Shown piece after piece: positions 36,537 through 46,582 of a stretch of DNA of 64,000 nt (positions within the stretch are counted from its first letter, which is position 1; each line of letters begins with the position of its first letter). This DNA comes from Mycolicibacterium rufum (GTDB lineage: Bacteria; Actinomycetota; Actinomycetes; Mycobacteriales; Mycobacteriaceae). The position numbers were made by a program, and so were the translations under genes. The stretch lies in NCBI RefSeq assembly GCF_022374875.2, contig NZ_CP092427.2:5642001-5706000 (forward strand). The letters are read 5' to 3'. The notes under the pieces are model-generated. The model saw nothing but the letters and a program-made list of their open reading frames with translations, was not told the origin of the DNA and did not search any database.

Positions 36537-37769
36537 TTATCCCGCCCGTGCCGTGACCGGGTGCAATCTGCCGTGCGGCGGCTCCGACGGGCGGGCGGCA
36601 CGCGGGGTGGCCGGCTCGATCATCCGGCGCATCCAACGCCGGGCGGGCTCCTCGACGACGTGGTACAGCAGCGCGGCGAGGACGGTGGCCAGCAGTACGA
36701 GCCCGAGGACGGCGAACTTCGCCGACCAGCTGGGCGCCAACGTGATCGCGAACTGCTGCGTCGCCCAGTTCCACGCGGTGTGCACGATCTCGTGGACCAT
36801 GTAGAGCCCGAAGGAGATGTGGCCCAGGTACACCATCACCGGCGTCGACAGCAGCGCCGGCAGCGAGCCCGCCCCGATCGACAGCGTGATGACCAGCGGC
36901 ACGAACAGCACGTCGACCAGGCCGCCGGCGTCGAGCATGCCCTGGGGCGGGTACGCGTCCAGCAGATACAACCCACCGATGATCACGACGACGAGCGCCA
37001 CAGCCGCCAGACCGGCGGCCTGCCGGCTCCGGTCGGAGAGCCGCAGTCGGCGCACCGCGGCGCAGGCGAGCGCCCCCGCCGTGAACTGCATGACGATCCG
37101 CGGCAGCCAGCTCCACGGCGTGTAGAAGACGCCGTGGGCGAGCAGCAGCAGGGTCGGCGCCAACGCGGCCGCGATCGCCAGCCAGATCAGCCCGCGTGCC
37201 CGCGTGACCGCCGCGATCCGGAACACCACCAGCACCAGCCCGCCGAAGAGCAGATAGGCCAGCCACTCCGCGCTGATCGACCAGGCCGGCCCGTCCCAGC
37301 TCGACCCGTCGAAGTACGGCTGGAACCACAGCTGCACCAGCAGGACCTGTTTGAGCCAGCTCAGCGCGTTGAGCGATCCGATCACGTCCGGCGGCAGCGG
37401 GAACCGGCCGACGTAGAGGGTGAACACGGCGAACGCGGCGGCCAGGTGCATCGTCACCAGGTAGACCGGCCACACCCGGGCCAGCCGCAGCCACAGGAAC
37501 CGCAGTGTCGAGCGCGTCGACCAGGACTCCCCCATCCGGTCCAGGTAATTCCACGTCAGCACGAACCCGCTCAGGATGAAGAACAGGTCGACGCCCTGGG
37601 CGCCCGCGTTGAGCACCGGCGCCAGCGCGTCGCGGAAGCCCGGGGACGCCTCGGCCAGCAGCGGCCGGAAATGGAAGAGCACGACCCACACGGCGGCCAC
37701 GATGCGCAGCCCCGACAGGGCCTTGATCTCACCGGTGCGCACACGACTCTCTTCGTCTCGGAAGCTCAT
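36537..37769 (-). CDS. Acyltransferase-3 (OafA/YrhL-type) membrane protein
   Basis: A 410-residue protein with about ten transmembrane helices. The signature arginine and histidine motifs are visible: ALSGLRIVAAVWVVLFHFRP near residue 18 (R and H of the active region) and GVDLFFILSGFVLTW near residue 58. LRFLWLRLARVWPVYLVT and GHISFGLYMVHEIVH near residue 315 complete the family pattern. It moves acyl groups, often acetyl, across the membrane onto sugars. The family is often fused to an SGNH domain; here the SGNH hydrolase is a separate secreted gene 63 bp downstream. The 228-bp gap to 37998 shows no gene. Confidence 0.9.
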   Translation of the reverse strand: MSFRDEESRVRTGEIKALSGLRIVAAVWVVLFHFRPLLAEASPGFRDALAPVLNAGAQGVDLFFILSGFVLTWNYLDRMGESWSTRSTLRFLWLRLARVWPVYLVTMHLAAAFAVFTLYVGRFPLPPDVIGSLNALSWLKQVLLVQLWFQPYFDGSSWDGPAWSISAEWLAYLLFGGLVLVVFRIAAVTRARGLIWLAIAAALAPTLLLLAHGVFYTPWSWLPRIVMQFTAGALACAAVRRLRLSDRSRQAAGLAAVALVVVIIGGLYLLDAYPPQGMLDAGGLVDVLFVPLVITLSIGAGSLPALLSTPVMVYLGHISFGLYMVHEIVHTAWNWATQQFAITLAPSWSAKFAVLGLVLLATVLAALLYHVVEEPARRWMRRMIEPATPRAARPSEPPHGRLHPVTARAG

Positions 37770-37997
37770 GACAGTCGTCGACGACGTGGGCCGGAAGGGC
37801 GGTGGTGCTCGCCGCCTCCCCCCGACGGAAACGCCGGCGACCGGTCGGAGGTTACCAGCGCGGGCTGGGAGAACCGGTGCCGCAACGCCGCCGCCGGGAG
37901 GTTGTCCGCGGCGCCGAACAGCCCGGGTATTCTCAGGAAATTGTCAATCGAACATGCGAGCGCGCGCGGTGGAGCGCGACTGAAAGCGCCGGGGCAC

Positions 37998-39169
37998 ATG
38001 CGCGCTCCGGGTGACGGCGGGCCGCTGTCGCTTCTCCTCGTCGAGGACGATCGCGCCGACGCGATCCTCGTCGAGGAGTTGATCGCGGACGCCGGTGTCG
38101 ACATCGGGGTGGTGTGGGCCGAGTCGATGGCCAAGGCCGAGCAGGCGATCGCCGCGGAGCGCCCGGACTGCGTGCTGCTGGATCTGCACCTGCACGACAC
38201 CGACGGGATCGCGGGCCTCGCCCGCATCGCCGAGCGGGACTCCACCATTCCGGTGGTGGTGCTCACCGGGCTCAACGACGAACACGTCGCCTCGGTTGCG
38301 GTCGCCTCGGGGGCGCAGGACTACCTGGTCAAGGGCCGGGTGGATCCCGAGACGCTGCGGCGGGCGGTGCTCTACGCGATCGAACGCAAGCGCGCCGAGC
38401 TGACCGCGGTCGATCTGCACGCCACACAGCTGCGTGAGCGGGAGAACGCCCGGTTGGAGCGTGGCCTGCTGCCCTCACCGCTGCTGCTCGAAAACCCAGG
38501 GGTGGACATCGTCACCCAGTACCGGCCGAGCCGGCAGAACGCGCTGCTGGGCGGGGATTTCTACGATTTCGTGCAGACCCCGGACCGTACGGTGCACGTG
38601 ATGATCGGCGACGTGTCCGGGCACGGCCCGGACGAGGCGGCGCTGGGGGTGGCGCTGCGCATCGCGTGGCGCGCGCTCACGTTCGCCGGGCTGCGCGGAG
38701 CCGACCGGATGCGTCAACTCGAGCGCATCCTGCGCGCCGAGCGGGCCGGCAAGGGCATCTTCGCGACCGTGCTCAGCCTCGCGATCCCCCCGGAGGGCTC
38801 GCTGGTCACCGCGGTCCGGGCCGGCCACCCGGGCATGCTGCTGCACGGACACGGCACGGTCGACTGGGTGGAACCCGCCGGCGGGCCCGCACTGGGCCTG
38901 CACGCCGGCGACTGGACGCCCCAGCAGGTCGAACTGCCGCCCGGCATGGGCCTGGTGCTACTGACCGACGGCCTGTTCGAAGGGCACATCGGCCGCGGCA
39001 ACGAACGCCTCGGCGAGGCCGGACTGCTGGACCTGGCGCGCTCGCTGGCGCATCTGCCCGGCCGGGACTTCGTCGCGGCGTTGATCAACGCCGTCGAGGA
39101 CCGCGCGCAGTCGCACGGCGGCATCGGCGACGACATCGCGGTGGTGCGGGTAGAGAGGACGGCTCATCC

Positions 39170-39173
<4 letters not shown>
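37998..39173 (+). CDS. Receiver-PP2C/SpoIIE serine phosphatase
   Basis: A 391-residue two-domain regulator. Residues 10-130 form a receiver with acidic pocket EDD (16-18), phosphoacceptor D62 in CVLLDLHLHD, and K112. A short coiled linker (about 125-155) leads to an RsbU/SpoIIE-type PP2C phosphatase: LLGGDFYDFVQ, VMIGDVSGHGPDEAALG, GMGLVLLTDGLFEG and GGIGDDIAVVRV hold the metal-binding aspartates. Phosphorylation of D62 would switch the phosphatase, whose usual target is a phosphorylated STAS anti-anti-sigma factor; such a protein is encoded at 54.3 kb. ATG 37998 precedes the receiver directly. The stop overlaps the kinase start (ATGA). Confidence 0.9.
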
Positions 39174-40749
<1,576 letters not shown>

Positions 40750-40753
<4 letters not shown>

Positions 40754-41190
40754 CACCCGCTGAACGCGCCATCGACGTGCTGCTCATCGAGGACGACCCG
40801 GGAGACGAACTGATCACCCGGGAAGCCTTCGAGCACAACAAGATCAAAAACAATCTGCACGTCGCTCACGACGGCGAGGAGGGGCTCGACTTCCTCTACC
40901 GGCGCGGACAGTACGAGGGTGCGCCGAGGCCGGACCTGGTGCTGCTCGATCTGAACCTGCCCAAGTACGACGGGCGCCAGCTCCTGGAGACCATCAAGTC
41001 CGATCCCGAGCTGAGCCACATCCCGGTGGTGGTGCTGACCACCTCGTCGGCCGAGGAGGACATCCTGCGCAGCTACAAGCTGCACGCCAACGCCTACGTC
41101 ACCAAGCCGGTCGACCTCGACCAGTTCATGAACGCGGTCCGTCAGATCGACGAGTTCTTCGTCCAGGTGGTCCGGCTTCCTCAGTTCTGA
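40750..41190 (+). CDS. Single-domain response regulator (Rcp1-like)
   Basis: A 146-residue stand-alone receiver with acidic residues EDD at 14-16, phosphoacceptor D67 in LVLLDLNLPKYDG, T/S in VVVLTTSSAEEDI and K119 in AYVTKPVDL. No output domain follows. The sequence is of the Rcp1 type that shuttles phosphate from kinases whose dimerisation domain resembles phytochromes, which fits the HisKA of its coupled kinase (ASHDLQEPL). Start by ATGA overlap with the kinase. It may compete with or relay phosphate to the receiver-PP2C protein. Confidence 0.9.
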
Positions 41191-41191
41191 G

Positions 41192-42325
41192 GTGGACCTG
41201 CCACGACCCGACAGCGCGACGCCGCACCTCGCCGACGTGGCGCCGTCGGTCCTGGCCGCCATGGGGGTCGCCGGATTCGAGCCGCGGATCGCCCTGCCCT
41301 ACGACGTGCGCGGGGCGTGCGTCCTGCTCGTCGACGGTCTGGGCGCCGAACTGCTCGACGCGCACGCCGCCGATGCCCCGTTCCTGGCCGGCTTGCGGGG
41401 CCCTACGCTGCACGTCGGTTTCCCGGCCACCACGGCGGCGGGCCTGGCGGCGATCGGGACCGGGTGCCGATCCGGTGAGCACGCCATGGTGGGCATGTCG
41501 TTCCGGCTGCCCGACGTCGGCGTCGTCAACGCGCTGCGGTGGCGGCCGCACCCGTGGGGCGACGACCTGCGCGACCGCGCCGTGCCCGAGCAGGTGCAGC
41601 CCCGCGCCACGGTGTTCGAGCGGGCCGCCTCGGCGGGTGTGGCGGTCAGCGTGATCTCCGCCGCGGAGTTCGCCGGTTCGGGGCTGACGCGGGCGGTGCT
41701 GCGCGGCGGACGGTACTTCGGTGTGCACGCGATCGGGGACCTGGTCTCGGCGATCGGGACGTCGATCGCCGAGTGCGGCTTCTGTTACGCCTATCACGCC
41801 GATCTGGACCTGGTCGGCCATCTGCACGGTCCGGGATCGGATGCGTGGCGGATGCAGTTGCGGCAGGTCGACCTGCTGGTGGAGTCGATCGCCGGCGCGC
41901 TGCCGCGGGGCGGGCTGCTGGCCGTGGTCGCCGATCACGGCATGGTGGCGCTCGGCGAGGACGTGGTGGACGCCGACGCCGCGCCGCCGCTGCACGACGG
42001 CGTCGTCGCCCTCGGTGGTGAGGTGCGCGCGCGCCACGTCTATACCTGCGACGGTGCGACGGCCGACGTGCTGGCCACGTGGCGGGAGTTCCTCGGCCCG
42101 CGGGCGTGGGTGGTGACGCAAGAGGAAGCGGTCGCGGCGGGCTGGTTCGGCGAGCGGGTGACCGACGACGCCCGCTCGCGCATCGGTGACGTGGTGGTGG
42201 CGGCCAGGGGCTCCTCGGGGGTGCTGCGCCGCACCGTGGAACCGGTGGAATCGTCACTGATCGGTCAACACGGCTCGCTGACTGCGGCCGAGCAGCGGGT
42301 TCCGCTGCTGCTGGCTCATCACTGA
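41192..42325 (+). CDS. Nucleotide pyrophosphatase/phosphodiesterase-type alkaline phosphatase superfamily protein
   Basis: A 377-residue hydrolase. ACVLLVDGLGAELLDAH near residue 44 holds the first metal-binding aspartate. HVGFPATTAAGLAAIGTG near residue 75 places a threonine nucleophile as in nucleotide pyrophosphatases. FCYAYHADLDLVGHLHGPGSDAW near residue 195 and LLAVVADHGMVAL near residue 245 provide the remaining Asp/His metal ligands. No signal peptide is visible, so it should be cytoplasmic. GTG 41192 begins 2 nt after the receiver stop, suggesting it belongs to the signalling operon; what it hydrolyses is unknown. Confidence 0.85.
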   Translation: MDLPRPDSATPHLADVAPSVLAAMGVAGFEPRIALPYDVRGACVLLVDGLGAELLDAHAADAPFLAGLRGPTLHVGFPATTAAGLAAIGTGCRSGEHAMVGMSFRLPDVGVVNALRWRPHPWGDDLRDRAVPEQVQPRATVFERAASAGVAVSVISAAEFAGSGLTRAVLRGGRYFGVHAIGDLVSAIGTSIAECGFCYAYHADLDLVGHLHGPGSDAWRMQLRQVDLLVESIAGALPRGGLLAVVADHGMVALGEDVVDADAAPPLHDGVVALGGEVRARHVYTCDGATADVLATWREFLGPRAWVVTQEEAVAAGWFGERVTDDARSRIGDVVVAARGSSGVLRRTVEPVESSLIGQHGSLTAAEQRVPLLLAHH

Positions 42326-42474
42326 GCTGAAAAACACTGTGGTGCAGGGTAATTCGATGCCCGTGGCGCTCTTCTGAATCGATCTCTCGCACAACCATTT
42401 TCGTGACCTCAGGCTCGTCGGTGCACGGATTGTGCCCGCCGTCACAGATTTTGGCCGTATTAGAGACCCTCTGC

Positions 42475-42480
42475 TAGCGT
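42475..42480 (+). promoter_or_regulatory. -10 box (TAGCGT) of the NlpC/P60-like gene
   Basis: TAGCGT with 8 nt to ATG 42489. The 163-bp region before it contains no other gene. Confidence 0.45.
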
Positions 42481-42488
42481 CCGGCCGC

Positions 42489-43016
42489 ATGTATGAACTC
42501 GCCACACTCTTGACGCTCGTCAACCAGGTGTCGGGAACGCCGTACATCTCCGGCGGTGACTCCCCGCGCGGGACCGACTGCTCCGGACTGGTCTCCTGGG
42601 TCACCAACGCCGCGACCGGCAGGCCCGTCTACGGTGACCGCTTCAACACCGGAAACATCGAGGGCGCGCTGCGAGCCCGGGGGTTCGAGTACGGAACCCA
42701 GCCCGGCGCCCTGGTGGTCGGGTGGAACCGCGGTCACACCGCCGTGACGCTGCCGGACGGCACCCCGGTGTCCTCCGGGGAGGGCGGCGGCGTGAAGATC
42801 GGCGGTGGCGGCGCTTACCAGAGCCAGTTCACCCATCACATGTTCCTGCCCGCGCCGGCCGCCGCCGACGTGCCGCCCCCGGCCGATCCGCTGCTGTCGC
42901 CGCCGATGGCTCCCCCGCCGCCGCCCGCACCGATCGTGCTGATGGGCCAGGAGGCCCCGCTGCCGCCGCCTCCGCCGGGTGACCCGCTGGCTCCCCCGCC
43001 CCCGCCTGCGGGGTGA
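42489..43016 (+). CDS. NlpC/P60-like cysteine peptidase domain with proline-rich tail
   Basis: A 175-residue protein. The first 120 residues form a compact peptidase-like domain with a nucleophile motif RGTDCSGLVSWV (cysteine near residue 31) and a histidine in WNRGHTAVTLPDG near residue 82, followed by GGGGAYQSQFTHHMFLP. It resembles the lysin-type NlpC/P60 domains of mycobacteria and their phages. The last 50 residues are Pro-rich (PPMAPPPPPAPIVLM, PLPPPPPGDPLAPPPPP). No signal peptide or membrane segment is visible, which is odd for a peptidoglycan enzyme. ATG 42489 follows a TAGCGT box. Confidence 0.75.
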   Translation: MYELATLLTLVNQVSGTPYISGGDSPRGTDCSGLVSWVTNAATGRPVYGDRFNTGNIEGALRARGFEYGTQPGALVVGWNRGHTAVTLPDGTPVSSGEGGGVKIGGGGAYQSQFTHHMFLPAPAAADVPPPADPLLSPPMAPPPPPAPIVLMGQEAPLPPPPPGDPLAPPPPPAG

Positions 43017-43027
43017 GCGCCGCGCGC

Positions 43028-43033
43028 TACCGT
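43028..43033 (+). promoter_or_regulatory. -10 box (TACCGT) of yaaA
   Basis: TACCGT with 7 nt to GTG 43041. Confidence 0.45.
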
Positions 43034-43040
43034 CTCTGCC

Positions 43041-43787
43041 GTGATCGTCCTGCTGCCCCCGTCGGAGACCAAGCGCGCCGGCGGTGACGGGCCCGCACTG
43101 GACCTCGAGTCGCTGAGCTCACCGGAGCTGAATCCGGTCCGGGCCGAGATGATCGACGACCTCGTCGCCCTGGCGGCCGACCGCGACGCCAGCCGCGCGG
43201 CGCTGGGGCTGTCGGCCGGCCAGGACGCCGAGATCGACCGCAACGCCGCGCTGCGCTCGGCGCCGACGATGCCGGCCCTGCACCGCTACACCGGCGTGCT
43301 CTACGACGCGCTAGACGTGGAATCGCTGCGGGGCGCGTCAGCGGCCCGCGCCGCCTCGCGCCTCGCGGTCGTCTCCGCGCTGTTCGGGCTGCTGCGCGCC
43401 GACGACCCGATCCCCGCCTACCGGCTCTCGGCGGGCTCGAAGCTGCCCGGTCGTCCGACGCTGGCCGCGCGCTGGCGGGCCGCCCTCGAACCCGTGCTGC
43501 GTGGGCTGGCCGAGCGGGAACTGATCGTCGATCTGCGCTCGGGTTCCTACGCGGGTCTGGGCCGGGTGCCGGGGGCCGTCACCGTCGAGGTCGTCGCCGA
43601 GCACGCCGACGGTCGCCGCACCGTGGTCAGTCACTTCAACAAGGCGCACAAGGGACGGCTGGCCCGCGCGCTGGTCGCCACCCGGTCCGAGCCGTCGGAT
43701 GCGGCCGCAGTCGCGGCGGTGTCCCGGCGTGCGGGCATGCGCGTCGAGCGCCGCGGCGACCACCTGACCGTCGTCGTTCCGGCGTGA
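43041..43787 (+). CDS. yaaA: YaaA-family peroxide-stress protein
   Basis: A 248-residue DUF328/YaaA protein. It begins IVLLPPSETKRAGGDGPALDLE, has ALHRYTGVLYDALDVESL and AVVSALFGLLRADDPIPAYRLSAGSKLPG in the centre, and VVSHFNKAHKGRLARALVATR near the C-terminus, all conserved in the family. In E. coli YaaA lowers free iron during H2O2 stress and binds DNA with a helix-hairpin-helix-like fold; the same role here is inference. GTG 43041 follows TACCGT by 7 nt. Confidence 0.9.
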   Translation: MIVLLPPSETKRAGGDGPALDLESLSSPELNPVRAEMIDDLVALAADRDASRAALGLSAGQDAEIDRNAALRSAPTMPALHRYTGVLYDALDVESLRGASAARAASRLAVVSALFGLLRADDPIPAYRLSAGSKLPGRPTLAARWRAALEPVLRGLAERELIVDLRSGSYAGLGRVPGAVTVEVVAEHADGRRTVVSHFNKAHKGRLARALVATRSEPSDAAAVAAVSRRAGMRVERRGDHLTVVVPA

Positions 43788-43808
43788 GCGACGTTGTGTT
43801 GCAGGGGT

Positions 43809-44303
43809 TTACAGCGAAGCGATGAAGCTGGTGGTGTAGAACTCCTCCGGCTGCTGGCTGTTGCTCGCCCGGCGGCTGAGCGACAACCAGGCCCCCGTCG
43901 CACCCGGCATGATCGGTCCGCGCACCGTCACGGTGCCCGCCCCGCCGCCGTCGGTGAACAGCGCCGCGGACGCCACCCCGGGCGCCCCGGCCTCGCAGCC
44001 CGCCGCCGACGCGCGCGGCATCTGGATGAGCCGCACGTCGTAGCGGGTGTTGGGCTGCCCGGTGAAGAACGTCACGTCGGCGACGACAGTGCCGCCCTCC
44101 ACGCGCAGCTGCGCCGTTGCCCGGCCGTAGTAGGAGCCACCCACGTACTTGATCTGGCTGAAGTCGCAGCGGCGCAGTTTCTCCTGGAACGGCATCACGG
44201 TCACCGCACTCTCGGCAGACGCCACACCGGCGCCCGCCAGCAGCGGGCCGGTGGCCATCATCAGCGCCGTGGCGGTCACCGCGGCGCGCGCGATTCGGCG
44301 CAT
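43809..44303 (-). CDS. Small secreted protein with paired cysteines
   Basis: A 164-residue exported protein. The signal peptide is MRRIARAAVTATALMMATGPLL, cleavage near VASA (residue 32). The mature domain of about 130 residues is predicted all-beta, with two cysteines (LRRCDFSQIKYVGG and AAGCEAGAPG) that could form a disulfide, and YYGRATAQLRVEGGTVVADVTFFTG strands. It resembles secreted mycobacterial proteins of unknown function. AAGGA lies 6 nt before ATG 44303, which is preferred over two earlier in-frame starts. It converges with yaaA. Confidence 0.75.
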   Translation of the reverse strand: MRRIARAAVTATALMMATGPLLAGAGVASAESAVTVMPFQEKLRRCDFSQIKYVGGSYYGRATAQLRVEGGTVVADVTFFTGQPNTRYDVRLIQMPRASAAGCEAGAPGVASAALFTDGGGAGTVTVRGPIMPGATGAWLSLSRRASNSQQPEEFYTTSFIASL

Positions 44304-44408
44304 GCTCCGTCCTTCCATGATCAAGATCAATCTACAGTTGCGTCAAGGTTAGCCGGTCTCACCATTCGCGGCCCGGCCAGGTCCGTTGACGCCATCGCCT
44401 GCCGCGGG

Positions 44409-44419
44409 CGACACTGTCG
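44409..44419 (+). promoter_or_regulatory. Palindrome CGACACTGTCG over the -10 of a small membrane gene
   Basis: CACTGT ends 6 nt before ATG... the start lies at 44424 with CACTGT at 44412-44417. The identical 11-mer occurs before the hydrolase at 46583. Confidence 0.35.
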
Positions 44420-44423
44420 GCCG

Positions 44424-44663
44424 ATGTCGACTCTGTGGGTGTACCTGCGCATCCAGCTCGCCACGTTCGTGTGCGGGATCGTCGGACCGATCTTCCTGTT
44501 CGTCTACTTCGCCGCCCAGCCCGACACCACCATCCGCTGGATGTACTGGTGGGGCCTGCTGATCACCGTCGCCGACATCCTCATCGCGCTCGCGGTCACC
44601 GACTCGGTGGCCCGCCGGGACCGCGACGTGGCCGCGCGGCGCGCCGAACGGGACGGCGGGTGA
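44424..44663 (+). CDS. Small two-helix membrane protein
   Basis: A 79-residue protein with two hydrophobic helices (IQLATFVCGIVGPIFLFVYFA and WWGLLITVADILIALAV) and a charged C-terminal tail (ARRDRDVAARRAERDGG). No known domain is recognisable; homologues occur in mycobacteria. The stop overlaps the start of the next membrane protein (GTGA), so both are made together and may interact. Confidence 0.7.
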   Translation: MSTLWVYLRIQLATFVCGIVGPIFLFVYFAAQPDTTIRWMYWWGLLITVADILIALAVTDSVARRDRDVAARRAERDGG

Positions 44664-45034
44664 GCTACCCGCCGCCCCCGCCGCCCCCGCCGCCCCCGGC
44701 GGCCGCCGCGCCGCGCTCCGGCGCCGACGTGGCGATTTCGGTGGTGATCCTGGTGCTGACCGTGCTGATGGGCGCCGTGGCGGCGTTCTTCGGGGTGTTC
44801 TCGCTGGCGTTCCTCGACCACTGTCCGCCGGAGACCTGCAGCGTGGACGGCGCGGTCGGCGCGGTGTTCACCGCACTGCTGGTCGCCGCAGGCGTGGGGG
44901 TGATCGGGCTGGTGGTCACCGTCGTCGCGCTGGTCCGGCGGGCGACCGCGTGGCCCTTCGCGCTCGCCACGTTCGTGCTGTGCGGGGTGACGCTGTTCGT
45001 CGGCGCGCTCGGCTACGGCGCCGCGGTCGGCTGA
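44660..45034 (+). CDS. Proline-rich membrane protein, three helices
   Basis: A 124-residue protein. An N-terminal run of ten prolines (SYPPPPPPPPPPAAAAP) precedes three hydrophobic helices at about residues 24-47, 63-87 and 97-118. Two cysteines flank the first extracytoplasmic loop (DHCPPETCSVDGA). The polyproline code is a near-perfect CCGCCC repeat and probably varies in length. GTG 44660 overlaps the previous stop. Function unknown; topology suggests a small mycobacterial envelope protein. Confidence 0.65.
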   Translation: MSYPPPPPPPPPPAAAAPRSGADVAISVVILVLTVLMGAVAAFFGVFSLAFLDHCPPETCSVDGAVGAVFTALLVAAGVGVIGLVVTVVALVRRATAWPFALATFVLCGVTLFVGALGYGAAVG

Positions 45035-45068
45035 GCGCGGCGAGTTGCCGCGGGGCGGCGTGGCCGCC

Positions 45069-46547
45069 ATGATCCGCCTCATGGACTCGCGCACGGCGTT
45101 CGAACTCGGCGACCTCGACGCAATCGGTCAGGCGGCGCTGGCCGCCGCCGGTGAGGTCACCGCCACCGAACTGCTCGAGGCCGCGATCACCCGGTTGGAG
45201 GCCGGCCGCGCGCTGAACGCGGTGATCGCCGACCTGTTCGACCGAGGACGATCCGCGGCGGCCGCCCTGGACGCCTCCGGCGCGCTGCGCACCGGCCAGA
45301 AGGGACCCCTGGCCGGGGTGCCCTTCCTGCTCAAGGACCTGGGCGCATCGCTGGCGGGCGCCCCCGAGGCGATGGGGTCACGCGCGCTGCGCACCCACGT
45401 CGCCGAGCAGACGGCGTGGATCGTCGAGCGCTACCTGGACGCCGGCCTGGTGATCTTCGGCAAGACCAACACCCCGGAGTGGGGCAACCACTGCACCACC
45501 GAGCCGTCCCTGTTCGGTGCCACCGCCAACCCGTGGTCGCCCGACATCACCCCCGGCGGGTCCAGCGGCGGCTCCGCCGCGGCGGTGTCGGCCGGCATCG
45601 TGCCCGCCGCGTCCGGCGGGGACGGGACCGGCTCCATCCGGGTGCCCGCATCGTGCTGCGGGCTGGTCGGGCTCAAACCTCGCCGGGCCCGCACGTCGTT
45701 CGCGCCCGGCGCCGGGCACGGGCTCGAAGGACTCGTCAACGAGCACGCCCTGACCCGGACCGTGCGCGACAGCGCCGCGCTGCTCGACGCCGTCACCGGC
45801 GCCGGTGTCGGCGACCCCTACTCAGCGCCGCTGCCGGCCCAGCCGTTCCTCACCGCGATCGCGACTCCGCCTGCGCCGCAGCGCATCCTGCTCGCGACGT
45901 CGTCGCCGTTCCCAGGGCCGGCCACCGACCCCGCCGTGGTCGCCGCGGTCGAGCACACCGCCGCGACGCTCGCCGGCCTCGGCCACCACATCGAGCCGGG
46001 CGCCCCGACCATCGACGCCGACGCCGTGGCCGACGCCATTGCGGTGCTGCACACCGTCAGCAACGTCGCACTGTTCGCTCTGGCCCGGGAGCACCTCGGC
46101 CGCGACCCCCGCGAGGACGAGTTCGAGCCGAGCAGCTGGGTGATGATGCGCGAGGGGTTCACCACCACGGGCATCGCCTACGCCGACGCCATCGCGGCGG
46201 TGCACGCGCAGACCCGGCGCTTCGCCGCACAGATGACCGGTCACGACGTGCTGCTGGCCCCGACGCTGCTGACCTCACCGCCGCCGTTCGGGCTGCTCGA
46301 CCAGCCTCGCGGCACCACCCGGGCGTTCTTCGACGTCGAGTTCGCCACCACCGGGTGGACCGCGCTGGCCAACGTGACCGGGTGGGCGGCGGTGTCGCTG
46401 CCGCTCGGCGCCACCGCCGACGGCCTGCCGATCGGCGTGCAACTGATGGCGCCCGACGAGGCGGTGCTGCTCACCCTTGCCGCGCAACTGGAGATCGCCC
46501 TGCCGTGGGCCGGGAAGCGACCGCCGGGATGGGTCGCCCCGATCTGA
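45069..46547 (+). CDS. Amidase signature-family enzyme
   Basis: A 492-residue amidohydrolase. The catalytic lysine lies in VPFLLKDLGASLAG near residue 84 and the Gly/Ser-rich signature is TPGGSSGGSAAAVSAGIVPAASGGDGTGSIRVPASCCGLVGLKP, holding the cis-serine and the nucleophile serine. A C-terminal TGWAAVSLPLG block is also typical. The family hydrolyses amides, nitrile-derived amides or glutaminyl-tRNA; the substrate is unknown. ATG 45069 is chosen; ATG 45081 (MDSRTAF) is close and possible. It follows the small membrane proteins by 35 bp and precedes a hydrolase. Confidence 0.85.
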   Translation: MIRLMDSRTAFELGDLDAIGQAALAAAGEVTATELLEAAITRLEAGRALNAVIADLFDRGRSAAAALDASGALRTGQKGPLAGVPFLLKDLGASLAGAPEAMGSRALRTHVAEQTAWIVERYLDAGLVIFGKTNTPEWGNHCTTEPSLFGATANPWSPDITPGGSSGGSAAAVSAGIVPAASGGDGTGSIRVPASCCGLVGLKPRRARTSFAPGAGHGLEGLVNEHALTRTVRDSAALLDAVTGAGVGDPYSAPLPAQPFLTAIATPPAPQRILLATSSPFPGPATDPAVVAAVEHTAATLAGLGHHIEPGAPTIDADAVADAIAVLHTVSNVALFALAREHLGRDPREDEFEPSSWVMMREGFTTTGIAYADAIAAVHAQTRRFAAQMTGHDVLLAPTLLTSPPPFGLLDQPRGTTRAFFDVEFATTGWTALANVTGWAAVSLPLGATADGLPIGVQLMAPDEAVLLTLAAQLEIALPWAGKRPPGWVAPI

Positions 46548-46567
46548 CGGAGACGAGACACCCGCAT

Positions 46568-46580
46568 GCGACACTGTCGC
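46568..46580 (+). promoter_or_regulatory. Palindrome GCGACA-C-TGTCGC over the -10 of the hydrolase gene
   Basis: A 13-bp perfect inverted repeat whose CACTGT could be the -10, ending 2-5 nt before ATG 46583. Shares CGACACTGTCG with 44409-44419. Confidence 0.35.
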
Positions 46581-46582
46581 GC

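Noticed and set aside
35799..37997. Upstream extension of the receiver-PP2C reading frame
   Set aside because: The frame is open but low-complexity and antisense to the SGNH and acyltransferase genes; the receiver domain begins just after ATG 37998.
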